DNA of 64,000 bases from Blautia sp. BIOML-A1 (GTDB lineage Bacteria > Bacillota > Clostridia > Lachnospirales > Lachnospiraceae), in contig NZ_WWVR01000008.1 of assembly GCF_009883055.1 (NCBI RefSeq), forward strand, positions 33,576 through 97,575. Direction: 5' to 3'. Both the position numbers and the translations under genes were made by a program. The notes under the pieces are model-generated. The model saw nothing but the letters and a program-made list of their open reading frames with translations, had not been told where the DNA came from and made no database searches. Below are positions 24,345-33,333 of the stretch, piece by piece (the first letter of the stretch is position 1; the number at the start of each line of letters is the position of its first letter).

Positions 24345-27300
24345 TTATTTTTTCTTTTTTAACAGGAACAGTGAACCCCCTGTTCCGCACAATGCAAGAC
24401 CAGCAAGAAGCAGCCACAGCCGTATATTGCTATCATCACCTGTTTTCGGTGTGTCTGTCGGCTTTGAAGGTTCCTGCGGTGTCTGCGGCGTTTCCGAAGG
24501 TTTCTTTTCATCCTTCATGGATACCTTCTGAATCTCTCCGGTATCTTTTACAGAAAACTCCACATCCTCCGCTATCAGATATCCTTCCGGTGCTGTTTCC
24601 TCTCGCAGTATATAATCTCCAATCGGAAGTTTTTCCATATAATGCGGCTTGTCTGTAGAAGTCCAGCTTTCCACCGCATTTCCATCTTTATCAAGCACCG
24701 TCATTTTTGCCCCCGGCAATTCTTTCCCCGAAATATCCGTTTTGGAAATCTCAACCTTTGTCACATCGTCTTTCATTTCCACTTTCTGAACTTCTGCAGT
24801 ATTTTCAACAGTGAACGTAATACTTTCCGCTGTCACATAACCATCTGCCGGAAGTGTTTCTGTCAGAGTATATTCTTTGCCGACTTCCAGTTCTTTGATA
24901 ATGTGCGGCTCCGTACCGGATGTCCACTCATCTACCACAGTTCCGTCCTGATCGGTTACTTCCAGTTTTGCACCCGGTAACTCTTCTCCTGTGGTAAGGT
25001 CAGATTTTGTGATTTCAAAGATAGTTGCCTCATTTTCAAAGGTGTGCTCAAAAGTAACTTCCGGCACATCCGCTCCAGCATACTCGAAAGTAAATTCTTT
25101 TACTTCTTCTGTCGTAACAAAACCTGCAGGTGCTTTTACTTCCTTCACATAGAAGCTGCCACCTACCGGAAGATCTGCAGTAAAGAAGATTTTTCCATCC
25201 TTGTCAGTCGCTTTCTGCTCCATAATGGTATCTGCTTTTACAAGCACATCACCGTCAGTATTCTTAATATCTTCTTTGGCACAAAGGGCAAATACGCCGC
25301 CCTCCAGCACACGGTCAGAATCTTTCTCTTTTTTGGTTACGATCACTTTTGCTTTCTGACGGCTGTTCTGCCATTCAGAATCGAAAGTTACCACCGGAGT
25401 ATCCTGATCACGATAAGTCAGATCAATGTCTCTCGGCTCTCCGTCCAACACAAAACCATCGGCTGTTTCTTTTTCTACCACATAGTATTTTCCAAGCGGC
25501 AGGTCATCGGTTCTTGCAATGCCAAGTTCATCGGTTTTGATGGTTGCTACCAGTTCATCCTTTTTGTAATAATCATCACTTTCTCCGTCAGCGGCTTTAA
25601 TATCTTCTCTGGCATAAATTTCAAAGGTAACGTCTTTCAAAGAGCCTGTCACATAACCCCAGATGGAATCCATTGCTCCTGCAACCATGTCATTCCAGCT
25701 CACTTCACTTAAGAATTCACCTTTTTTGTTGATGATGATACGTCCAATCGGAACGTCATCCTTCATTTCCACTTTCTGAATCTCTGCAGTATCCGTGATT
25801 GTAAATTCCACTTCTTCTGCTTTTAAGTAGCCATATGGCGCAAATTCTTCACGCAGGATATAGGTTTCCCCGACATGCAGACGTTTGATGATATGCGGTT
25901 CCCCTTTTACGGAAGTCCATTTATCAATTTCATTTCCATCTTTATCAAGAACCGTTAGAGTTGCACCATCCAGTTCCACGCCTGTGGTAAGGTCAGATTT
26001 TCTAAACTCAACCGTTGTAGGCTGATTCTTAAAGATTTCTTTCAGGCGGACAACTTCTACATCCTGACCCTGATAAGAAACAGTCACTTCGATAATCTCA
26101 TCAGAAGAAACAAATCCGTCCGGTGCCTGTAATTCTTTGATATAGTAGCTTCCAAATGGTAAATTCTGTTCAAAAATTGCTGTTCCATCTTCGCCTGTGA
26201 CGGCTGTACAAAGCTGCTCATCTGCTTTCACAATCACTTTTCCCCCGGCTTTGATGTCTTCTTTTGCATATAAACCAAACTCTGCTCCGGCGATGGTGCT
26301 GCCATTTTCCGCATCCTGTTTTTCCACGGAAATTTCCACTTTCTGACGCTCATTGATGAACTCTACGCTTTCCACCACGGCAGGAGTATCCTGATCCACA
26401 TAGACAAACTGCACATTCTGCTCTGCTTTCTTATGTACAAAACCATCCGGTGCTGTTTTTTCTACAACCCTGTAATTTCCAAGTGGAAGATTTTTGATTG
26501 TGGCACTTCCTGTTTCATCTGTTGTAAGCTCTGCCACCAAAGTATCTTTGGCATACTCTAAAATACGGTTTCCGGCATCGTCTTTCTGAAAATCTGCAGT
26601 ATAAATATCTTCTGCAGCGTAGATTGCAAAGACTGCTCCGGCAAGGTTTTCCATCTCATATTTGAAGTCCTTTCCGTAGTCTTTCAGAACTTCACCTTTT
26701 TTCACTACTGTAAGTTCCCCTTTTACCGGATGATTTTCATAAACCACTTCGATAATGGCATCTCCTGAAACCGGTTCAATCTGATACAGAGTATCGCTAT
26801 CTACTTTAATTTCCGCATAATTCTTGTTGATGGTATATCCATCGGGCGCTGTCACTTCTTCAATACGATAATGACCGATTTTCAAATTCTGCGGAAGGAT
26901 TAAATATCCATCAGCATCGGTAAAATAGGATTTATGTACAATAGTAGTCGGATAGGTCGTTACCTGTTCTACATATTTCTCATTATCCATATCGTAAATC
27001 TTAAATTCTGTTCCAGCAGCCAGCACTGTTTTCTTTGTTTCATCGTCCTGTTTCGTGATTTTCAATTTGGCAGAAAACTCATCATCCAAAAGCACACGCC
27101 ATACCTGCGGCTCTGTCGGCTTATGCTCTGTGATTCTTACAATAAAATCATCCACTGGTTTATAATTATGCGGTGTCGTTGTCTCTCTTACCACATAAGT
27201 TCCATATGGAAGTGGAATGGATACTGCATAGCCTTTTTTATCGGTAAAGATTTCAGTTGCCCCATTTTCTCCAAGTACCACCGGAGTAACGGAATCAAAG

Positions 27301-30287
27301 TCATAAGTTCCATCTTCTTTCACAGTTAAAGAAGATACCAGATAAGCAGTAAATCCTGCGCCTTCAAGAAGTGCTGCATCGGTATTCCCGTTATTTGCAG
27401 CCTTAATAATCTGGAACGGCTGCTTCTTGACCTGCTCTAAGGATGTACAGCTTCGTTCCACCACAGCCACTAAATCCCCTTCATAATCACAGACAAGATC
27501 ATATTCATTTTTATCTGTCAGATAACCTGTCGGCGGTGTAATTTCTTTCACAAAATATTTACCGAGATACAGGTTTTCTGCAACTGCTTCCCCTTTTTCA
27601 TTGGTTGTCAGTGATGCCACCTTATCCCCGGCTTTATAAATCACACCTGTTGCCCCATCCGGATGTACGATATCTTCACGTGCATACAAACCATATACTG
27701 CTTTTTCCAATGTGGCATCGCCCTGCGGTTCTGCTTTGTTTGTTTCTGCATCTTTTTTCTTCAGGAAAATCTTTGCTGTCACACGTTCATTTACAAATGT
27801 ATGGGAGAAAGAAACGTCAGCTTCGCTGTCATTGGTATATGAAAATTTAAAAGAATATATATCTTCTTTATTTCTCTGATACCCGGACGGAGCCTGTTCT
27901 TCTTTTACATAGTAAGAATTTCCAATCGGAAGATCCGCTGTAAATATCGCTGTCCCATCCTCACCTGTGACTGCCTTTTCAATCAGAGAACCTTTCTTCA
28001 CAACCACAATGCCGTCTGCGTTTACAATATCATTTCCGGCATACAAACCGAAAATACCGCCATCCAAAGGTTTTTCTGTATCCTTATCTTTCTTTACCAC
28101 GGATACTTTTGCTTTCTGTCTGTCATTGATAAAAGTAGTCTCTGAAAATACCGCTTCTGCATTCTGCCCTGCATAAGATAACGTCACTGTCTTTTCTTCT
28201 TTTGCGTTATAAAAGTTTTCTGGTGCCTGCATTTCCTTCACAATATAAGTTCCGAGATGGAGATTTTTTAATACTGCCGCACCGTTATCTCCCGTTATCA
28301 GATGCTCTTTTACCAGCTCGCCTTTCTTATATACCTGTGCCCCATAAGCGGTCATTATATCCTCTCCTGCATATACAGAATAAACAGCACCTTTTTGTCG
28401 GCGTTTCTCATAGCGGAACACAATGCCTTTCTCGCTTAAATCTGCACCCGTCAATACCTGTCCCTCTTTATATACAGTGAGCTCTCCAAGCTGTTCTTTA
28501 TCCGGAACAGTTACAGAAGTAGACTGATTTGCTACAAGTTTCACATTATATGCGGATGTATTGATACGATACCCGGTTGGTGCCGTAATCTCTTTTAAAT
28601 ATACCGTATCTTGTGTTTTCACAATTTCCACAGAGGCCGTACCGTTCTTATCTGTCTTTGGCATCTCCTTGATAAGCTGTGTACAGTTTTTATCTTTATA
28701 AATGCCGAACACTGCACCGGACAGTTTCGCATCCTCTTTTTCAGAATCTACTTTTACAACCTGAACTTTTGCAAGTTCCAGCCATGTAACCTGAAAAGAA
28801 GCCGTAGTTTCTTCCTCTATTCCCTCTCCAAAAACCAGTGCCAGATTTTGCGTATCGGAACCTGTGGTAATTTTATAAGCAGAATAATCCTTTGTTATGC
28901 TTCCTTTCATCTTTGCAGACCAGTTTTGTCCCACATCTTCCGTCTGGGTCAACGGCGCTGAAAGAAAAAACGTTGTACCTCCTTTTACTACAACATCTGC
29001 CCCTGCATTGCTGATTTTTCCTGTGGATACGTTATGAAACTTTACGCCCTTTGGCAGTTTCATGGTAATGGACTGTCTGCTGTCTGCCTGAAACGTTACT
29101 TCTTTTGTTCTCTGGATATTTCCATCTACATAAGCAGTTACTTTGTCATCTGAAAATGCCATAGCCGCATCCGGGATTTCCGGCTGGCTGACCGCATAAC
29201 TATATAATTCTTTTGCCAATGCGATTCCGGTATCATTCGCCCCATAAAAAGCATCTTCACTTCCCTCTGCATAGGATGCCGCAAGATGTGTCACGACAAA
29301 TCTTTTTCCGGCTGAAAAATCGGGATATTTCTTATCAAAAAAACAATCCTCTCCGCTTGCATTTGTCCCATAATAACACACTTTGGACAATTCTTTGCCG
29401 TCTCCCAGTTTTGTAATTTCATATACTCCGCTGCCCGGTCCCGGCTTTGACGGCTGGATGCAGTATGCGGTTGCCGTCACGCTTCCAAACTTTACGGTAA
29501 ACGGACAAGTCAGGTAGGAACCCAGACCATAGTCTGCATAATAATACCAGCCGCCGGAACTTACCTCTACCTGTGATGAACGCAGCATTTTAGGATTGTA
29601 TGCAGTAAAAGTAACCGTTTCTCCTTCCTCCAATGCCAAAAGGTCCACATTCCCTGCAATCATATGGTTTTTAAACTGTTCCATAACATCTAAAAGTTTC
29701 AGGCCACTTTCCTCATCATAAGTGTCCTGCCCTTTTAATGCTTCTAATGCCTGATTCAGTTCTGTTTCCGAAAGTTTTTTCTTATGCGAGTCCGTCTCGC
29801 CTTCCTCTGCATCCTCTCCCCCGGTCTGATCATTTCCGTCAGAATCCTGTGCATTTTTCTCTTTATGGATTTCCGCTGACGGCTCTCTTACCACAATATT
29901 TCTTTGCACATGATAAGACGGATGACCACTGACAGGCTCTACAAAATACACTGCATGATACGTATCTGCTTTATTTCCATCAAATGCCTGTCCATTCTGG
30001 TTCTTTGCCTCGTGGTACGTGACCTTTACTTTTTCCGGATGAATCTTCATTCCTGAGAAATCACTTTTCACGTCAAAACCCGTTCCTGCTTCTACTTCAT
30101 AATCTTCCGCCGTTACAATCTCATCTTCAGCAAGGGCACCCTTTACTTTTTCCATGTCAGGATATTCTGCTTCGTAAGCCGCTGGCTCCGCTTCTGCCGC
30201 ATAAGTGGTAACTGGCTGCATAATAGAAGAAATGATTGTCAATGCCGAGAGAAATCCCGATACGATTCTCTTTGATTTCCCTTTCAT
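24345..30287 (-). CDS. Giant SpaA/Cna-B repeat surface protein with thioester-type domain
   Basis: 1,980 residues. Signal peptide (about 1-31, ending TTYAA), charged linker, an N-terminal domain (about 250-490) with YCIQPSKPG, the pattern of thioester adhesin domains with the reactive Cys near 276, then about thirteen Cna-B/SpaA-type repeats (about 510-1,920; each with K-x-D near the start and a terminal E before a T/N-rich strand, for intramolecular isopeptide bonds), and a C-terminal sorting signal DTPKTGDDS, hydrophobic segment and KKKK. It would be cell-wall bound by sortase and could attach covalently to a host or neighbouring surface, for example to aid mating contact. No sortase gene is in the window. 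AGAGAGG lies upstream of the ATG. Confidence 0.93.
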   Translation of the reverse strand: MKGKSKRIVSGFLSALTIISSIMQPVTTYAAEAEPAAYEAEYPDMEKVKGALAEDEIVTAEDYEVEAGTGFDVKSDFSGMKIHPEKVKVTYHEAKNQNGQAFDGNKADTYHAVYFVEPVSGHPSYHVQRNIVVREPSAEIHKEKNAQDSDGNDQTGGEDAEEGETDSHKKKLSETELNQALEALKGQDTYDEESGLKLLDVMEQFKNHMIAGNVDLLALEEGETVTFTAYNPKMLRSSQVEVSSGGWYYYADYGLGSYLTCPFTVKFGSVTATAYCIQPSKPGPGSGVYEITKLGDGKELSKVCYYGTNASGEDCFFDKKYPDFSAGKRFVVTHLAASYAEGSEDAFYGANDTGIALAKELYSYAVSQPEIPDAAMAFSDDKVTAYVDGNIQRTKEVTFQADSRQSITMKLPKGVKFHNVSTGKISNAGADVVVKGGTTFFLSAPLTQTEDVGQNWSAKMKGSITKDYSAYKITTGSDTQNLALVFGEGIEEETTASFQVTWLELAKVQVVKVDSEKEDAKLSGAVFGIYKDKNCTQLIKEMPKTDKNGTASVEIVKTQDTVYLKEITAPTGYRINTSAYNVKLVANQSTSVTVPDKEQLGELTVYKEGQVLTGADLSEKGIVFRYEKRRQKGAVYSVYAGEDIMTAYGAQVYKKGELVKEHLITGDNGAAVLKNLHLGTYIVKEMQAPENFYNAKEEKTVTLSYAGQNAEAVFSETTFINDRQKAKVSVVKKDKDTEKPLDGGIFGLYAGNDIVNADGIVVVKKGSLIEKAVTGEDGTAIFTADLPIGNSYYVKEEQAPSGYQRNKEDIYSFKFSYTNDSEADVSFSHTFVNERVTAKIFLKKKDAETNKAEPQGDATLEKAVYGLYAREDIVHPDGATGVIYKAGDKVASLTTNEKGEAVAENLYLGKYFVKEITPPTGYLTDKNEYDLVCDYEGDLVAVVERSCTSLEQVKKQPFQIIKAANNGNTDAALLEGAGFTAYLVSSLTVKEDGTYDFDSVTPVVLGENGATEIFTDKKGYAVSIPLPYGTYVVRETTTPHNYKPVDDFIVRITEHKPTEPQVWRVLLDDEFSAKLKITKQDDETKKTVLAAGTEFKIYDMDNEKYVEQVTTYPTTIVHKSYFTDADGYLILPQNLKIGHYRIEEVTAPDGYTINKNYAEIKVDSDTLYQIEPVSGDAIIEVVYENHPVKGELTVVKKGEVLKDYGKDFKYEMENLAGAVFAIYAAEDIYTADFQKDDAGNRILEYAKDTLVAELTTDETGSATIKNLPLGNYRVVEKTAPDGFVHKKAEQNVQFVYVDQDTPAVVESVEFINERQKVEISVEKQDAENGSTIAGAEFGLYAKEDIKAGGKVIVKADEQLCTAVTGEDGTAIFEQNLPFGSYYIKELQAPDGFVSSDEIIEVTVSYQGQDVEVVRLKEIFKNQPTTVEFRKSDLTTGVELDGATLTVLDKDGNEIDKWTSVKGEPHIIKRLHVGETYILREEFAPYGYLKAEEVEFTITDTAEIQKVEMKDDVPIGRIIINKKGEFLSEVSWNDMVAGAMDSIWGYVTGSLKDVTFEIYAREDIKAADGESDDYYKKDELVATIKTDELGIARTDDLPLGKYYVVEKETADGFVLDGEPRDIDLTYRDQDTPVVTFDSEWQNSRQKAKVIVTKKEKDSDRVLEGGVFALCAKEDIKNTDGDVLVKADTIMEQKATDKDGKIFFTADLPVGGSFYVKEVKAPAGFVTTEEVKEFTFEYAGADVPEVTFEHTFENEATIFEITKSDLTTGEELPGAKLEVTDQDGTVVDEWTSGTEPHIIKELEVGKEYTLTETLPADGYVTAESITFTVENTAEVQKVEMKDDVTKVEISKTDISGKELPGAKMTVLDKDGNAVESWTSTDKPHYMEKLPIGDYILREETAPEGYLIAEDVEFSVKDTGEIQKVSMKDEKKPSETPQTPQEPSKPTDTPKTGDDSNIRLWLLLAGLALCGTGGSLFLLKKKK

Positions 30288-30417
30288 TCGCTAAGTACCT
30301 CTCTTTCTTTGTTTTTTGCCATTCTAATACTGTCCTGTTTCAAAAATTTTTCCTAAGTTCCCATATCTCTTTACCTCCTTTTTTACTTGTACTGCCCATA
30401 ACAGTACATGAATACAG

Positions 30418-30447
30418 GGAACTTCCCTAAGCGGAACTTCCCTGCAT
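30418..30447. repeat. Tandem 15-bp direct repeat
   Basis: GGAACTTCCCT occurs at 30418-30428 and 30433-30443, period 15 nt. Each copy contains the palindromic half GGAAnTTCC. A protein-binding site upstream of the surface-protein gene is a fair guess. Confidence 0.45.
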
Positions 30448-30462
30448 GGTATCTACTGTTAT

Positions 30463-30489
30463 ACAGCCCGTAACCGGACTGTTTTTTTA
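30463..30489 (+). terminator. Terminator-like hairpin on the plus strand
   Basis: ACAGCCCG / CGGACTGT (one mismatch), loop TAAC, then seven T. No plus-strand gene precedes it, so it may end an antisense or unidentified small transcript. Confidence 0.5.
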
Positions 30490-30657
30490 TTGAGCGTTTT
30501 TCCTGTTCTCATCCTGAACCCGTTCCCTGCTCCGGTTTTCTTTCCGCAGCGTTTTCTCCGAAAGGGTGGGCAGAATGCCCACTCCATGCCGGGTATCTAT
30601 TCAGGCAGGCTATGAAATTATCAAGGTACATATAAAGGGATTTTTGAAATAAGAAAA

Positions 30658-30690
30658 TACCCTCTCACTAATCGCAGGCTGGAGAGGGTA
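30658..30690 (-). terminator. Terminator, minus strand
   Basis: Perfect 9-bp stem TACCCTCTC / GAGAGGGTA, with TATTTTCTTATTTC on the minus strand after it. It is a second terminator behind the cargo genes. Confidence 0.6.
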
Positions 30691-30821
30691 AAAATTGACC
30701 GTTTATAGAAATTTTTTGTTATATGGATTTCAAAGAATTGTCAGTGTGTTTTCTATCGCAACAAACACCAGCATTATTAAAGAGAATTGTTAAAACAACA
30801 CTAGCGTATTTGATACAAAAA

Positions 30822-30858
30822 ACGGGAGAGAACTGCATAAAAAACAATTCTCTCCCGT
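30822..30858 (-). terminator. Terminator of the cargo operon
   Basis: Perfect 11-bp stem ACGGGAGAGAA (30822-30832) / TTCTCTCCCGT (30848-30858) followed on the minus strand by TTTTTTG. Confidence 0.85.
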
Positions 30859-30879
30859 AATCATTATTCACATTAATTT

Positions 30880-30987
30880 TTAATTAGCCCAATCAAGATA
30901 TGTAGAATCAACCAATATACCTCTACTTTCCTTAAATGTGTCTACCAATGTACATTCTTTAGTATTCAGTCTCTTTTTTACATTCAT
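30880..30987 (-). CDS. Small ORF overlapping the end of the 161-residue cargo gene
   Basis: 35 residues (MNVKKRLNTKECTLVDTFKE start, ending in TYLDWAN) from an ATG inside the preceding gene, in the +1 frame. There is no clear ribosome binding site. It could be a coupled small gene or the true C-terminus of the upstream protein reached by a +1 shift near an A6 run. The protein-like composition argues against chance. Confidence 0.4.
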   Translation of the reverse strand: MNVKKRLNTKECTLVDTFKESRGILVDSTYLDWAN

Positions 30988-31444
30988 TATATGAATATAA
31001 CGTATTAAGATAATTATGGTATTTTATAGAATCAGTTTCTATTTCACCAACATCTATTCCATGAAGAATCGTAATATACATTTCAAGCATGGCACAATTA
31101 CTATATAGTCTATCCGTATCATTATCATACACAACACAAAGAAAAGGTTCTAATGCATATCTGCTATGAAAATACAAATAGAAACTATGGCTTATTTCAT
31201 TGTCTTTAACTATATAAATATCTGACACATTTAAATTTTTAATTGGTAAAGTTTCCAACGTGGCACGTGTTATAGCGTCCATCTTTTGTATGGATACTTT
31301 TTGATATAAAACAAATTTTTTCATAAGAATTTCAAGAACATCTCTTGTTTTCTTATACGGTTTTACAATGCTGTTATTATATTCTCGTTTTAAGTCATTT
31401 ATAAACGATTCTGTCTCTGGATTTATTAAAACTTTTTTACACAT
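30959..31444 (-). CDS. Hypothetical cargo protein
   Basis: 161 residues, soluble, AT-rich codons, no recognised domain. The start at 31444 follows AGGTGG and overlaps the end of the secreted-protein gene by 8 nt, so the two are translationally coupled. It could be a cytoplasmic partner or immunity protein of the secreted protein; that is a guess from position only. Confidence 0.6.
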   Translation of the reverse strand: MCKKVLINPETESFINDLKREYNNSIVKPYKKTRDVLEILMKKFVLYQKVSIQKMDAITRATLETLPIKNLNVSDIYIVKDNEISHSFYLYFHSRYALEPFLCVVYDNDTDRLYSNCAMLEMYITILHGIDVGEIETDSIKYHNYLNTLYSYNECKKETEY

Positions 31445-31997
31445 CAACCCATCCACCTATTTCATTAAATTTAATCCAATAATCTTCGTTGTAAAAATAG
31501 CATCGGAGATTATTTGTTGAAATATATACACTTTCTTCAGTGTCAGGAATCACGCAAGTACCTATTGAACGATATCCTTGTGTTGCAGATAATCCATCAA
31601 TAAGAAAACCTTTACTATAATATTGTGAATCACCTACAATATATAGGTTATCAGCCCTTAACGCTTGAACCGCATTAGAACCTTGCCAACGAATATAAAT
31701 CGTATATAAGGTAGGAATTCCACCAGTTCTTCCACTCAGGACACATGTTACCGTTGTAAAGCCACTACGAAGTTGCCCTGAATAGTTACCGTTTTCATCC
31801 AAAAACAGACGTCCATCAAATGTCGTAGAAGGTCCATCGAGAGACATTATATCAGCATTCGTATTTGTCTCTATGTCGGAAGCAAATACTGTTTCAAAAT
31901 TTATCGACAACAACAAACAACAAGCCAAAAATATGCTCATTACTTTTCTAATTTTTTTCATATCCATCTTTATATGGTTTTTATTAAATCTGAACAT
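31437..31997 (-). CDS. Secreted cargo protein, function unknown
   Basis: 186 residues. A basic N-terminus and hydrophobic core (KKIRKVMSIFLACCLLLSI) end in an FAS-type signal peptidase site (about residue 40), followed by a mature domain of about 145 residues, probably beta-rich, with three or four cysteines. No family recognised. The start at 31997 follows GGAGGT. It lies between the SH3-type secreted protein and the coupled 161-residue gene. Confidence 0.65.
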   Translation of the reverse strand: MFRFNKNHIKMDMKKIRKVMSIFLACCLLLSINFETVFASDIETNTNADIMSLDGPSTTFDGRLFLDENGNYSGQLRSGFTTVTCVLSGRTGGIPTLYTIYIRWQGSNAVQALRADNLYIVGDSQYYSKGFLIDGLSATQGYRSIGTCVIPDTEESVYISTNNLRCYFYNEDYWIKFNEIGGWVDV

Positions 31998-32081
31998 TAT
32001 CGCTACCTCCAATCGTAGAATTATCAGTTGTTATTCTTTACATTAAGCATACGTATATTTATCTTTTTCAAAGAAAATAAC

Positions 32082-32657
32082 CTACTGAACAAATTTTAAT
32101 GTATCAAAGTCAATCTCTGGTACCGTAACTGCTCTTCCTGCACTTTTGGCAGCACTTAAATAGATATAGTCATTCACAATCCATCCCGGACAACCGATTG
32201 AGCTGTCAGACACCTGCCACCAAATATAGTTTTCATTCAAAGAATAATTATCATTTAACAAAACCCAATCTTTTCTGGTTTCATACAATAACCCATTAAT
32301 TACTCCGGAAGTGCTCGGTGTGTTTCTTAAACGAACACCATTTCCTTTTACATATGCGAGATAGTAATATTCTTTTGACTTCATCAGTGTCTTCACATCT
32401 GGATTTTCTTCCCAGATTTTTTCAATCTCATTCTGATCTGTGATAATTTCAAGATCGGCAAATACTTCGTTTTGGTCTAAATACTTTTGAATTCTGGGAT
32501 TCTCTGAAACAATTTCATTAATGGTTTCTTTGTCAGTCACAACTTCTAAATTTGCAAAGGGCTCTTTAACTTTCTCTGCCGCAAATGCAGTCACAGAACT
32601 GGTTACTACAACACAACAACAAATGAATAAACCACATAAACGCTTAATTTTTCTCAT
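32082..32657 (-). CDS. Secreted SH3b-like domain protein
   Basis: 191 residues. Signal peptide (RLCGLFICCCVVVTSSVTAFAA), then two copies of a short acidic motif (ANLEVVTDKETINEIVSENP and ADLEIITDQNEIEKIWEENP, about 33-55 and 64-88) and a C-terminal SH3b-like fold (KGNGVRLRNTPSTSGVINGLLYE, about 110-175). SH3b domains usually bind cell-wall peptides. The internal duplication is unusual. The start at 32657 follows AGGAGA. Confidence 0.7.
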   Translation of the reverse strand: MRKIKRLCGLFICCCVVVTSSVTAFAAEKVKEPFANLEVVTDKETINEIVSENPRIQKYLDQNEVFADLEIITDQNEIEKIWEENPDVKTLMKSKEYYYLAYVKGNGVRLRNTPSTSGVINGLLYETRKDWVLLNDNYSLNENYIWWQVSDSSIGCPGWIVNDYIYLSAAKSAGRAVTVPEIDFDTLKFVQ

Positions 32658-32733
32658 ATTTCTTTCTCCTAATGTGGTGCATGTGAATATGCAAACTGCC
32701 AATCAGAAAGACTCTTTAGAGCAGCGCCACAGC
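32658..32733 (-). CDS. Possible 24-residue cysteine-rich leader peptide
   Basis: An ORF opening MCKCCGAALKSLSDWQFAYS and ending at a TAG that overlaps the ribosome binding site of the SH3b gene. No good start site. It may be a leader peptide or a chance reading. Confidence 0.25.
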
Positions 32734-32781
32734 ATTTGCACATAATAACTCTTTTGGTATAGACCCAGCATTCAGTAGGAC

Positions 32782-33048
32782 TTACTTTCGCATGACCATA
32801 AAGAGTTGTCTTACCGTTGGATGCATCCTTCTGAAACGGAGTATGTTTTTACAAATATTAATATTAACTCTTGTCAGCCATGCTCTTTCATGGCTTTCGT
32901 CATTAAAGTCCTTTTTTGTATTTAAATATTTCAAAAATGATTCCTGCACTGCATCATAAGCATCCTCTTCGCTACACAGCATAATAATTGATATTTTATA
33001 CAACAGTTTACAATATTTATTAAAAATCTGATCAGCATTTCTTTTCAT
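32782..33048 (-). pseudogene. ECF-type sigma factor reduced to region 2
   Basis: 88 residues matching sigma-70 region 2 (FNKYCKLLYKIS, SEEDAYDAVQESFLKYL, ERAWLTRVNINICKNILR). Region 4 is absent: the frame ends after RMHPTVRQLF. A normal ECF factor has about 160-180 residues. The gene is truncated or frameshifted, or is a small region-2-only regulator. Confidence 0.65.
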
Positions 33049-33208
33049 CTTTTTTTCTCCTCATATATATCACACATATAATACATAATTGGTGACACCT
33101 AAACCAAAAAAGCCAAAAAATATTTAACCACCTGCTACTCACCAAAGATTTTTCTATTCTTCTGCTTGTATTCTATATCATAATTATAGAAGCTAACTTC
33201 GGATACAT

Positions 33209-33258
33209 AAACAGCTTTGTAAACTGGCAGCTCTTCCCACCAATTTACAAAGCTGTTT
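33209..33258 (-). terminator. Terminator after the sigma-like gene
   Basis: Perfect 15-bp inverted repeat AAACAGCTTTGTAAA (33209-33223) and complement (33244-33258) with a 20-nt loop; a moderate T-run on either side. The rest of 33,049-33,333 holds no gene. Confidence 0.7.
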
Positions 33259-33333
33259 TCATTTCATATACGTTGTCTTATACTGATACTATAACTTTAA
33301 ATTTATATGATTTTAGAACAATTTTCCACTATT

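Larger units (their letters stand above)
30288..30879. other. Non-coding stretch upstream of the surface-protein gene
   Basis: About 590 nt without a gene. It contains a GTACTG/CAGTAC hairpin (about 30,390-30,410), two 15-bp direct repeats (30,418 and 30,433), a plus-strand terminator-like hairpin, a GTGGGCA/TGCCCAC hairpin near 30,570 and two minus-strand terminators. A long structured leader for the surface protein is likely. Confidence 0.45.
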
